Shown here: positions 8,509-15,869 of the stretch, in pieces | How the letters are laid out: each line of letters starts with the position of its first letter | How positions within the stretch are numbered: the stretch's first letter is position 1 | Assembly (NCBI GenBank): GCA_944325065.1 | Contig: CALUYS010000015.1 | Span: 1-42,153, forward strand | DNA length: 42,153 nucleotides | Direction: 5' to 3' | DNA from: Candidatus Gastranaerophilales bacterium | GTDB taxonomy: Bacteria > Cyanobacteriota > Vampirovibrionia > Gastranaerophilales > Gastranaerophilaceae | Position numbers and translations under genes: made by a program | The notes under the pieces: model-generated | Database searches by the model: none | The model's input: the letters and a program-made list of their open reading frames with translations, nothing else | Told to the model about the DNA's origin: nothing

Positions 8509-9528
8509 ATGCATACACAAAAAAAAATAAAAAAAGCAATGATTTTAGCAGCTGGTGTAGGTTCTCGTTTAGAGCCACTTACCAATACAGTGCCTAAACC
8601 TATTACACCTATTTGCAATCAGGTGTGTATGGATATAATTTTAAATAATCTAAAAGCATGTGGGATTGAAAAAGTTATTGCCAATACCCATTATTTAGCT
8701 AATAAAATTCATGAACTATACAAAAAAAATACCATTTTACCAATTGAGTTTTTAAATGAAACAACTTTATCAGGCACAGCAGGGGGATTAAAAAAATGTG
8801 AAGCATTTTTTAAAGATGAAGAAAATTTTATAGTTTTAAGCTCAGATGGTTTGTGTGATATAAATTTGAACAATGTAATAAATACTCATCTTGAAAGTAA
8901 TGCTATAACTACAATAGTTACAAAAGAAGTTAGCAAAAATAATGTTTATAAATATGGAGTTATTGTAACGGACGAAAACAATTTTGTTTCAAAGTTTCAA
9001 GAAAAGCCTAAGGTTGAAGAAGCTTTAAGCAAACAAATTAATACTGGTATTTATATTTTTAATAAACGTATATTTCACTATATTCCTCAAAATACGTTCT
9101 TTGATTTTGCTAAAAACGTTTTTCCAGCTTTGTTAAAAAATAATGAAAAAATAAATACTTATAATTATAAAGGTTATTGGACTGATATTGGTACGATTGA
9201 TGAGTATATTAAATGTAATAATGATGTGTTCAACAAATATATTAATCTAAAAAATGTAAATATTAAAAATTTTAATAATGGAAAACTTATAAGTAATACA
9301 AATTTTAATAATATGCCCCAAAGTCTTATAATTGAAGGGAATTGTGTTATTGGCAGAAATTGTCAAATTGGTGAAAATGTTAAGCTTAAAAATGTTATAA
9401 TATGGGATAATGTTATAATAAAATCAGGTGTAACGTTGGAAAATGTGGTTGTAGGCAACAATTTTAATATTTGTGAATCGGTTTATAATAAAATATTAGC
9501 AAATAAAAAAAATTTAGTTACTGTTTAA
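8509..9528 (+). CDS. sugar-phosphate nucleotidyltransferase with left-handed beta-helix tail
   Basis: Makes a nucleotide-activated sugar from an NTP and a sugar-1-phosphate, supplying glycan or nucleotide-sugar pathways. The nucleotide-binding signature LAAGVGSRLEPLT is at 13-25 and PKPITP at 29-34. SGTAGGL (88-94) and SSDG with metal-binding Asp113 follow, then FQEKP and NTGIYIF in the sugar site and GYWTDIGT before the tail. The tail has hexapeptide repeats (NCVIGRNCQIGENVKLKNV). This layout matches mannose-1-phosphate guanylyltransferase and glucose-1-phosphate adenylyl/thymidylyltransferase relatives; the sugar is not decided by sequence. The alternative ATG at residue 11 would remove only a Lys-rich stretch. 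DAHP synthase begins 22 bases after the stop, so the two are probably co-transcribed, an unrelated pairing by pathway. Confidence 0.87.
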   Translation: MHTQKKIKKAMILAAGVGSRLEPLTNTVPKPITPICNQVCMDIILNNLKACGIEKVIANTHYLANKIHELYKKNTILPIEFLNETTLSGTAGGLKKCEAFFKDEENFIVLSSDGLCDINLNNVINTHLESNAITTIVTKEVSKNNVYKYGVIVTDENNFVSKFQEKPKVEEALSKQINTGIYIFNKRIFHYIPQNTFFDFAKNVFPALLKNNEKINTYNYKGYWTDIGTIDEYIKCNNDVFNKYINLKNVNIKNFNNGKLISNTNFNNMPQSLIIEGNCVIGRNCQIGENVKLKNVIIWDNVIIKSGVTLENVVVGNNFNICESVYNKILANKKNLVTV

Positions 9529-9550
9529 AATAAAAAGTTGAGGGTGAAAT

Positions 9551-10594
9551 ATGATTATTGTAATGGAACCAAAAGCCAGTCAAAATAATATTAATAGTGT
9601 TGTAAGAGTTTTAGAAAATAAAGGATTTAAAATTAAACTAAACCATGGTGATATAATGACAGTTATTGCAGCTATTGGAGATAAACGACTTTTTGACCCT
9701 AATTCACTTCTTTCATACGAAGGAGTAAGAGATGTAAAATCAATACAAGAACCATACAAATTGGCTTCAAGAGAAGGAAAAAGTGAAGATACCGTAATAG
9801 AATTTTCAAATGGAGTAAAAATAGGCGGTACAAATAGACCTGTTATGATGGTTGGACCGTGTTCTGTTGAAAAAGATATAGACGGATTAATAGCTGTTGC
9901 GATAGCTGCAAAAGAAATGGGTTGTCAGTTTCTAAGAGGGGGGGCTTTTAAACCAAGAACATCTCCGTATGATTTTGAAGGATTAGAAGAAAAAGCATTA
10001 CAATATATGGCTCAAGCTAGGGAAAAAACTGGACTTTTAGTTGTAACAGAAGTTATGGATAGACTTGATATACCTCTTGTCAATGAATATGCCGATGTAT
10101 TCCAAGTTGGAGCTCGGAATATGCAAAACTTTAAACTTTTAAAAGCCTTGGGAAAAACAAATAAACCTGTTTTGTTAAAACGTGGAGCAGCTGCTACTAT
10201 TTGTGAATTTCTACTTGCTGCTGAACATATAATGTGCAATGGTAATCCAAATGTTATCCTGTGTGAACGAGGAATTAAAGGTGTCGATAATAAGTATTCA
10301 AGAAATACAATGGATATAGCATCAATACCTATAATTAAAAAATATTCACATTTGCCTATAATTGCAGACCCAAGTCATGGTACAGGTCGTAGATATCTTA
10401 TCGAACCCATGTCAAAAGCTAGTTTAATTGCCGGTGCCGATGGTTTAATGATTGAAGTACATCACGATCCTGATAATGCTTCATCAGATGGTGCTCAAAG
10501 TTTAAATATTGAACAATTTATTGAAACAGCTAAAAAAATTAATAAACTCATTGGTCGTATTGAATACGACAAAAAACATAATATCTCTTCATAA
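9551..10594 (+). CDS. aroF: 3-deoxy-7-phosphoheptulonate (DAHP) synthase, AroF type I-beta
   Basis: First step of the shikimate pathway: condenses phosphoenolpyruvate and erythrose-4-phosphate. The N-terminal 65 residues form the ferredoxin-like domain (MIIVMEPKAS...) known from the Thermotoga type, which in that group mediates feedback control by tyrosine or phenylalanine. The barrel has GPCSVE at 102-107 with metal ligand Cys104, LRGGAFKPRTSPY at 128-140, CERGIKG at 238-244, DPSHGTGRR at 273-281 with His276, and metal ligands Glu302 and Asp313. Length (347) is typical. GAGGGTG about six bases before the ATG is a good ribosome binding site. It follows the nucleotidyltransferase gene closely. 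Confidence 0.95.
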   Translation: MIIVMEPKASQNNINSVVRVLENKGFKIKLNHGDIMTVIAAIGDKRLFDPNSLLSYEGVRDVKSIQEPYKLASREGKSEDTVIEFSNGVKIGGTNRPVMMVGPCSVEKDIDGLIAVAIAAKEMGCQFLRGGAFKPRTSPYDFEGLEEKALQYMAQAREKTGLLVVTEVMDRLDIPLVNEYADVFQVGARNMQNFKLLKALGKTNKPVLLKRGAAATICEFLLAAEHIMCNGNPNVILCERGIKGVDNKYSRNTMDIASIPIIKKYSHLPIIADPSHGTGRRYLIEPMSKASLIAGADGLMIEVHHDPDNASSDGAQSLNIEQFIETAKKINKLIGRIEYDKKHNISS

Positions 10595-10680
10595 ATTCTT
10601 ATTTTTTTATTTTTCTAAATAACATTTAAGTATTATTTAATTTATTATCAATATTTTTTTGTTTTACAATTTGTTTATCT

Positions 10681-10722
10681 TTTAAAACTAGTTTTATATT
10701 AAAATTAGTTTTAAATATTTTT
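10681..10722 (+). terminator. long AT-rich hairpin after the DAHP synthase gene
   Basis: The arms 10681-10696 and 10700-10715 pair over 16 bp with one G-U and a three-base loop, followed by TATTTTT. It lies 87 bases after the aroF stop and is the best candidate terminator for that transcript. The stem is nearly all A/T apart from the CTAG region, so function is uncertain. Confidence 0.45.
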
Positions 10723-11327
10723 GATTAATATTCTGTTTTTTTTTATTGCTTTTTTAGCTTAAGATAGACAATATTCTTTTAATAATTATTTTGTAATTAA
10801 AATGTTTATTTTATTGTATATATCTTCCTAAATGTATATTACAATTAAGTAGCTAGTAATGCCAAAAGCTAATTTATTAATTTTAAAACTTATAATATAT
10901 AACTTGTTAAAATTTATGGAATATTTATCTAGTCTTTATTCTATTAGTTTCGATTACCAATTATTTATAATAAAAACTAACAATAGTATAATAATTGGAA
11001 GTTTTTCCTGTCATTGAGTTTTATGATATACAGTTGATATGCATCTATGCATTTTTTATAGTAGAAAAGGAGTTAAGTATAAACGTTTAGAAAATAAAAT
11101 GCCGTTCAGCATTAATAGGTAGAGTTATCGCATTAGACAAACCTAATAGTAACACTAATAAAATAGCTAAAAAAATATTGTAGCACCTTTATCATATAAG
11201 AAGTATTTTATAATAAATAAGTAATCTTGGCTAATTATATATATAAGTACATTAATTTTAATATAGACTTTTTTTTTAAATTTGTTAAAATAAAATAAGA
11301 TATTAAAATCAATAAAGGTAGGTTTAT
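10723..11327. other. long non-coding stretch upstream of a diguanylate cyclase, with several possible hairpins
   Basis: No ORF with coding character. Complementary segments include CCAATTATT (10957-10965) with AATAATTGG (10990-10998), AATGC/GCATT (11098-11113), and TAGGT (11116-11120) with ACCTA (11141-11145). The patch 11098-11150 is less AT-rich than its surroundings, as structured RNA in AT-rich genomes often is. I do not recognise a tmRNA, RNase P, SRP RNA or c-di-GMP riboswitch core. An AAAGGAG at about 11066-11072 has no start codon at the right distance. Confidence 0.3.
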
Positions 11328-12212
11328 ATGAAAAATATTATAATTTTTGATAAAAATGGTAATAGTAGTACAAAACTAGAGAATATTTTGAAAACAAATG
11401 AAGATTATGATATTCGTACATTAAATATTGAAAAAATTAGTGAAGCAAAAAAATATAACCCATCTTTAATTATTTTAAATTTAGAAGAAAATAAAACAAA
11501 AGAAATAACAATGGTGAATAAAATGGTTGCACCTACTCTTGTATTAAACTGTGATTATACATCTCAAATTATAATACGTGGTAGTTCTTATGATTTTTTA
11601 AAAAATATTTCAATAGAAAAGGAACTTTTGTTAAAAGTTTGTAACTTAGTCAGGATTAAAGAATTAGTAGAAAAAGTAAAGCTTGTTTCTACTACAGACG
11701 AATTAACAGGATTATATAATAGAAAATATCTTCAAGATCGTCTTGAAGCAGAAATTTCTCGTGCTAAGCGACACGAATCTAAAGTTTCTTGCTTACTTTT
11801 TGATATTGATTATTTTAAAGTAGTAAATGATATGTATGGCTATGAATGGGGAGATGTATTGTTAAAAAAAATAGCCGAAATGTTAAAAAGCTTTATTCGT
11901 AAAGAAGACATTTTAACACGATATGGTGATGAAGAATTTATAATAATATTACCTGATACAAATGAAGATAATGCTTATATATTTGCTGAACGTTTTCGCC
12001 GTGAAATAGAAAAAATGGAATTTATACCAGCAGGTGAAGAAGAACGACACCAAATTACAATTTCAGGTGGTATTTCATCATACCCATTCTTAAAAAATAT
12101 AGAAGAATCTGCTAATACTTTAATTAGATATGCTGAACACGCTCTTTATAATGCTAAAAAACGTGGGAAAAATAAAATTGTTCAATTTTCTCAAATAAAT
12201 ATCGAATATTAA
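11328..12212 (+). CDS. diguanylate cyclase with receiver-like N-terminus and GDEEF variant motif
   Basis: Predicted to make cyclic di-GMP from two GTP. Residues 1-110 look like a degenerate response-regulator receiver (MKNIIIFDKNG at the start, alternating strands and helices, no clear phosphorylatable Asp set). A short helix leads to the GGDEF domain: DELTGLYNR at 124-132, metal-binding FDIDYFK at 158-164, and the signature at 200-204. That signature is GDEEF where GGDEF or GGEEF is expected, so the second Gly is Asp. The inhibitory site RxxD is present as RKED (191-194), five residues before the signature. AGGTAGG precedes the ATG. Its stop overlaps the convergent gene by four bases. Activity is uncertain because of the signature change; it could instead be a c-di-GMP or GTP receptor. 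Confidence 0.85.
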   Translation: MKNIIIFDKNGNSSTKLENILKTNEDYDIRTLNIEKISEAKKYNPSLIILNLEENKTKEITMVNKMVAPTLVLNCDYTSQIIIRGSSYDFLKNISIEKELLLKVCNLVRIKELVEKVKLVSTTDELTGLYNRKYLQDRLEAEISRAKRHESKVSCLLFDIDYFKVVNDMYGYEWGDVLLKKIAEMLKSFIRKEDILTRYGDEEFIIILPDTNEDNAYIFAERFRREIEKMEFIPAGEEERHQITISGGISSYPFLKNIEESANTLIRYAEHALYNAKKRGKNKIVQFSQINIEY

Positions 12213-14137
12213 TGCTGTGATGTATATATCTTTTTAAAGTAATTAAATCCTTGGTTTAAGACATCTTTTAATGAATGGGTAGGAATTGTTGTGTTTTCAA
12301 CTAATTTACTATAGAATGTATCTAATGTACCATATGAATTAAGTTTGTCGCTTTTTGGATTTGATATAAGCCGTGTTTTTCTTTGATCCGGGTCCTGAAA
12401 ATCAAGCATTGTTTTTAAATGAATACATTGTTGTTGTTCGTCTAACATTAAAGGTATCATAATGTTATCTTTATAAGAATAAACTTCAAGTTTAGCATTA
12501 TATTCTTGGGTTAATGAATGAACTAAAACACCATTATTTAATATATTTACTAATTTTTCTATAGCTTCTGATAATTTTAAATAAGGATTTCGATCTTTTA
12601 AACGAGCTAAGAAAGCACCAACAAAATGTTTGTCACCTTCTGCCTTAGGATTAAATTTTATATGATTTCTAATTCCAACATCTAAACTTTCATTATCCAT
12701 TAATCCATTGAAAAAAGATTGAACAACCTCACTACTTGCCATATATCTTTCATGTGTAGAATCTTCATTAACAATTTTACTAAATAACTTTTTATTATCT
12801 AAGTCAGTTAATGAATTATCAAGAGTTACTCCAACAAGTTTAAATTCTCCATCTTCTTCAATATTTTTATAAAACTCGTCTAATGAATCTTCTGAATTTA
12901 ATTCAATACTTGTTGTTTCTTTTTCTTTTTTAATTGTTTCTTTGGCTGTATCAATTTGTACAGGTTTTGAAGAAAGTCCTTTAGATTTTGGTGTTTCTTT
13001 TTTCTTTTTCTTTTTTGTTGGACTTGCTTTTGTTTTTTGTGAGGGTTCATCAAAGTCTTGAAAAATATCATCAAAATTTAGATTTGCCTCTTGTTTTGCT
13101 TCTTCTGCTTTTACAATTTCTAAATGTTTTTCTAATAATTTAATTCCCAAATCCAAAATAATATCCAGCAGATATAAGTTTATTGATGATGTATAAAAAG
13201 AATCAAGTCGATCTTCATCATTAAAATTTTGGAATACAAGTTCTGAACCTTTTAAAATATTTAATATCTTTGGTGAAATTTTATTGTTTGTTATAAAAGT
13301 GCAAATCATATTGCTTTGTTGTCTTTGATTCACCTTTTTTTGACGGCTATTAAAACTTGCGATTATATTTTTTAAATCATCCAATAACATTGAATTTATA
13401 GTAGCAAATGCACATAATTTATATAAATTATTTCGATGGTCTAAAAAACTTTTATCCACCCTTGCTATCTCACCCAATATAAAATAACGAATGTTTTTAT
13501 TATCTTCGGAGTATGTTGTTGTGTTTTTTGATTTAGATAAATGTTGCGTTATCGCAATATTTTTTATTGTTTGTAAGCTTTTTAAACTCTGAATCGCAGC
13601 ACTTATATCTGCAGAATTTTGGGGTAAGGCATCATTTATACTATTATAAATCGCATCTACTCCTTCATTCAATTGATTTTGTATCCCTTCTAAAAATGCA
13701 TCACTAGTCCTATCAATATTCAAATCTATTTCATTAGTTCTTATTGTAATATAGTTTTCACATTTTTCATCCGTATTAAGGTCTTCAAGTTCTTCGCCTA
13801 GCATCAATCTTATACAATAATCAGCAATTATATTATTACGTTTCGAAAGTTCCTGTTTATAATACTCTTTTTGCTCAAGTGATAATTGTCCTGGTTTCAT
13901 ATGACAGATTTCTATTTCATCCTTTGTTAAATTAGGAGCGATTATCTCTTCTCTTTTAACACCAAATGACAAATAATTTGAATTTATTAATGATTTTGAA
14001 ACACCAAATTGATTTGCTCTTATGGAATTTAACGCCACAACATTACTTTTACTAATATGTTCTAACCTATTTTTTTTATTTACTTTATTATCATTATTTG
14101 AACATACAAATAAATTACTTGACAAAGACACCTTCAT
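12209..14137 (-). CDS. large SFG-motif protein of unknown function
   Basis: No family recognised; 642 residues. The N-terminus is polar, without a signal peptide, and carries SFGV at 57-60 after an Asn/Ser/Lys-rich stretch, the same kind of motif as in the proteins at 20199-25554, 37731 and 38474. Residues 65-345 look helical. A hinge around 345-410 is acidic then Lys-rich (a run of Lys near 372), followed by a second, mixed domain of about 230 residues. There is no membrane segment. AAGGA lies nine bases before the ATG, and a TTGACA promoter is upstream. Its stop overlaps the diguanylate cyclase stop tail to tail. A secreted or surface role would fit the shared motif but is inference. Confidence 0.6.
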   Translation of the reverse strand: MKVSLSSNLFVCSNNDNKVNKKNRLEHISKSNVVALNSIRANQFGVSKSLINSNYLSFGVKREEIIAPNLTKDEIEICHMKPGQLSLEQKEYYKQELSKRNNIIADYCIRLMLGEELEDLNTDEKCENYITIRTNEIDLNIDRTSDAFLEGIQNQLNEGVDAIYNSINDALPQNSADISAAIQSLKSLQTIKNIAITQHLSKSKNTTTYSEDNKNIRYFILGEIARVDKSFLDHRNNLYKLCAFATINSMLLDDLKNIIASFNSRQKKVNQRQQSNMICTFITNNKISPKILNILKGSELVFQNFNDEDRLDSFYTSSINLYLLDIILDLGIKLLEKHLEIVKAEEAKQEANLNFDDIFQDFDEPSQKTKASPTKKKKKKETPKSKGLSSKPVQIDTAKETIKKEKETTSIELNSEDSLDEFYKNIEEDGEFKLVGVTLDNSLTDLDNKKLFSKIVNEDSTHERYMASSEVVQSFFNGLMDNESLDVGIRNHIKFNPKAEGDKHFVGAFLARLKDRNPYLKLSEAIEKLVNILNNGVLVHSLTQEYNAKLEVYSYKDNIMIPLMLDEQQQCIHLKTMLDFQDPDQRKTRLISNPKSDKLNSYGTLDTFYSKLVENTTIPTHSLKDVLNQGFNYFKKIYTSQH

Positions 14138-14174
14138 ATAGCCATTCCTTATTATTTATACAAATATTGCTACA

Positions 14175-14205
14175 TTTATAATTACAAAAAAATTACAATT
14201 GTCAA
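14175..14205 (-). promoter_or_regulatory. promoter of the SFG-motif gene at 14137
   Basis: TTGACA reads on minus at 14205-14200. Downstream are ATTATA with a 17-base spacer and the overlapping TATAAA with a 19-base spacer. Transcription would begin about 30 bases before the ATG. The element sits just after the ffh stop, so this gene can be transcribed independently of ffh. Confidence 0.5.
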
Positions 14206-14224
14206 GTAATAATCTAATTAATTA

Positions 14225-15580
14225 TTAAAATTTATTAAGCATATTTGGATGAAATTTGCCTTTTGCGTTTTTAAATTTTTTAGTTAATGTGGGTATGCCT
14301 TTCATCATTTTTCGCATCATATTAAACTGATTTAGAAAATCATTGACTTCATTAATGCTTAACCCACAGCCTTTTGCAATTCTTTTTTTTCTGCTTGCAT
14401 TAATAACATCTGGATTTTCACGTTCATAAGGAGTCATTGAGCTGATAAAAACCTCGATTTTATTTAATTGTTTTTCACCTTCGTGTGATATTAAATCCTT
14501 CATATCTTTATTTAAATTTGGTATAGGAAGCATTGATAAAAGATTACCTATTGAACCAAAGGCTTTCATTTGTTTTTTTATTTTTAAAAAATCATTAAAA
14601 GTAAATCCTGATTTTCGCAATTTTTTTTCTAATTCTTTTGATTCTTTTGCATCAAAAACTTCTTTAGCTTTTTCAACTAAAGAAACAACATCACCCATTC
14701 CAAGTATTCTTGATGCCATACGATCTGGATAAAAATCGTTTAAAGCTTCAAGTTTTTCACCGTTACCCGTCAATTTTATTGGTTTATCAGTACAATATAC
14801 AACACTTAAAGCGGCACCTCCACGAGTGTCACCATCAAGTTTTGTTAAGATAATACCTGTTATTCCAATTTGACTATCGAAATCACATGCAACATTAACA
14901 GCTTCTTGCCCTATCATTGAATCTATCACAAGAAGTTTTTCATCTATTTCAAACATATTATTTATAATCATTAATTCAGCCATCATATCAGAATCAAGCT
15001 GTAAACGCCCAGCGGTATCAATTATTATAACATCAATATTTTTTTCTTTTGCATAATCAATACCTTTTTTAACGATATCACTTACATCTTTAGAATTTTC
15101 AATTGAAAAATAGTTAGTTTCAATTTGTTTAGATAGAACTTCAAGCTGCTGTTGAGCTGCAGGTCGATAAACATCAGCAGCAATAAGCAAGCTTGTTTTT
15201 CCTTCTTTCTTGAGTTTTAATGCAAGTTTTGCACAGGTAGTTGTTTTCCCAGACCCTTGAAGTCCCATCATCATTATTATTGAAGGATGTTTTTTTAAAT
15301 TAAGTGGAATATTTTTGTTTCCTAAAATTTCTTTTAATTCATCGTTTACAATTTTAACAAGCATATTTCCAGGATTTATTGATGTAATAACTTTTTCACC
15401 AATAGCTCTTTCTTTAACTTTTGAAATAAATGATTTGACTACTTTTAAATTTACATCTGCTTCAAGCAAAGAACGTCTTATTTCTCGTAATGCATCGTGT
15501 ATATTTTCATCAGTTAATTTATCATTACCCTGTGCTTTTTGAATAATCTCTTGTAATTTTTGTGACAAAGTGTCAAACAT
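14225..15580 (-). CDS. ffh: signal recognition particle protein Ffh
   Basis: GTPase that, with SRP RNA, recognises signal sequences of nascent membrane proteins and hands them to FtsY. The N domain covers 1-95. The G domain has GLQGSGKT (106-113), DVYRPAA (136-142), DTAGR (188-192) and TKLDGDTRGG (246-255). The closing segment is KLTGNGEKLEAL near 269-280. The M domain (about 325-451) contains the helix-turn-helix RNA-binding part SRKKRIAKGCGLSINEVN and the Met-rich FNMMRKMMKG. Length is normal. AGGAG precedes the ATG. No SRP RNA gene is seen nearby. The gene is divergent from leuS across a 289-bp gap that holds a small RNA-like element. Confidence 0.97.
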   Translation of the reverse strand: MFDTLSQKLQEIIQKAQGNDKLTDENIHDALREIRRSLLEADVNLKVVKSFISKVKERAIGEKVITSINPGNMLVKIVNDELKEILGNKNIPLNLKKHPSIIMMMGLQGSGKTTTCAKLALKLKKEGKTSLLIAADVYRPAAQQQLEVLSKQIETNYFSIENSKDVSDIVKKGIDYAKEKNIDVIIIDTAGRLQLDSDMMAELMIINNMFEIDEKLLVIDSMIGQEAVNVACDFDSQIGITGIILTKLDGDTRGGAALSVVYCTDKPIKLTGNGEKLEALNDFYPDRMASRILGMGDVVSLVEKAKEVFDAKESKELEKKLRKSGFTFNDFLKIKKQMKAFGSIGNLLSMLPIPNLNKDMKDLISHEGEKQLNKIEVFISSMTPYERENPDVINASRKKRIAKGCGLSINEVNDFLNQFNMMRKMMKGIPTLTKKFKNAKGKFHPNMLNKF

Positions 15581-15721
15581 CTTTTTCTCCTAAATTTTTA
15601 TATACTTATATTTTTATTTTTACAAAGCTTATGCTTAATTTATTATAACTCAAATTTTTGATTTAGTATATTTAGATGATATTTTTATATATTAATTAAA
15701 TTTTTTAAATTATATGTCGAC

Positions 15722-15804
15722 AAATAAAAATGTAAGGCATTTTGCTTTACACCTCCTCCCCAAGTCTTAAGTGCCGCTTTAAAATAAAAAGGCGGCTTTT
15801 TTTT
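15722..15804 (+). ncRNA. candidate small RNA with Yfr1-like layout
   Basis: Three parts are visible: a hairpin GTAAGGCA/TGCTTTAC with a TTT loop (15732-15750), a 22-base unpaired stretch with a C-rich core ACCTCCTCCCC (15751-15761), and a terminator hairpin with eight T (15773-15804). Flanking genes point away from this spot, so a plus-strand terminator here needs its own transcript. A leuS promoter follows directly. Cyanobacterial Yfr1 has the same order: hairpin, unpaired CU-rich motif, terminator hairpin. The 5' end is a guess, because only a weak TATATG (15711-15716) could serve as -10. An 18-codon leucine-rich ORF over the same bases is the alternative reading. Confidence 0.5.
15773..15804 (+). 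terminator. Rho-independent terminator between ffh and leuS
   Basis: GCCGC (15773-15777) pairs with GCGGC (15792-15796). TTT/AAA extends the stem past a bulged G, and eight T follow. It is the clearest terminator in the window and reads on plus, although ffh is on minus and leuS starts 65 bases later. Confidence 0.85.
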
Positions 15805-15831
15805 GTAAAAAATTATATTTTATAGTAAAAT
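15803..15831 (+). promoter_or_regulatory. leuS promoter
   Basis: TTGTAA (15803-15808) and TAAAAT (15826-15831) are separated by 17 bases, beginning in the T run of the preceding terminator. The predicted start near 15838 leaves about 30 bases before the leuS GTG, including the ribosome binding site AGAGGT at 15855-15860. Confidence 0.55.
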
Positions 15832-15869
15832 GATATTATGGATTTTATTATAAAAGAGGTTTTTGAATT

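Noticed and set aside
11066-11095. AAAGGAG resembling a ribosome binding site
   Set aside because: No ATG, GTG or TTG at a usable distance opens a frame of any length.
11098-11150. Possible c-di-GMP riboswitch before the diguanylate cyclase
   Set aside because: The conserved core of neither known c-di-GMP class is visible; only short hairpins are.
15720-15804. SRP (4.5S) RNA next to ffh
   Set aside because: The conserved GGAAG/AGCA tetraloop region is absent and the element is too short.
15581-15869. T-box leader for leuS
   Set aside because: No T-box GGTGG-type sequence or specifier loop, and leuS has its own promoter after the terminator.
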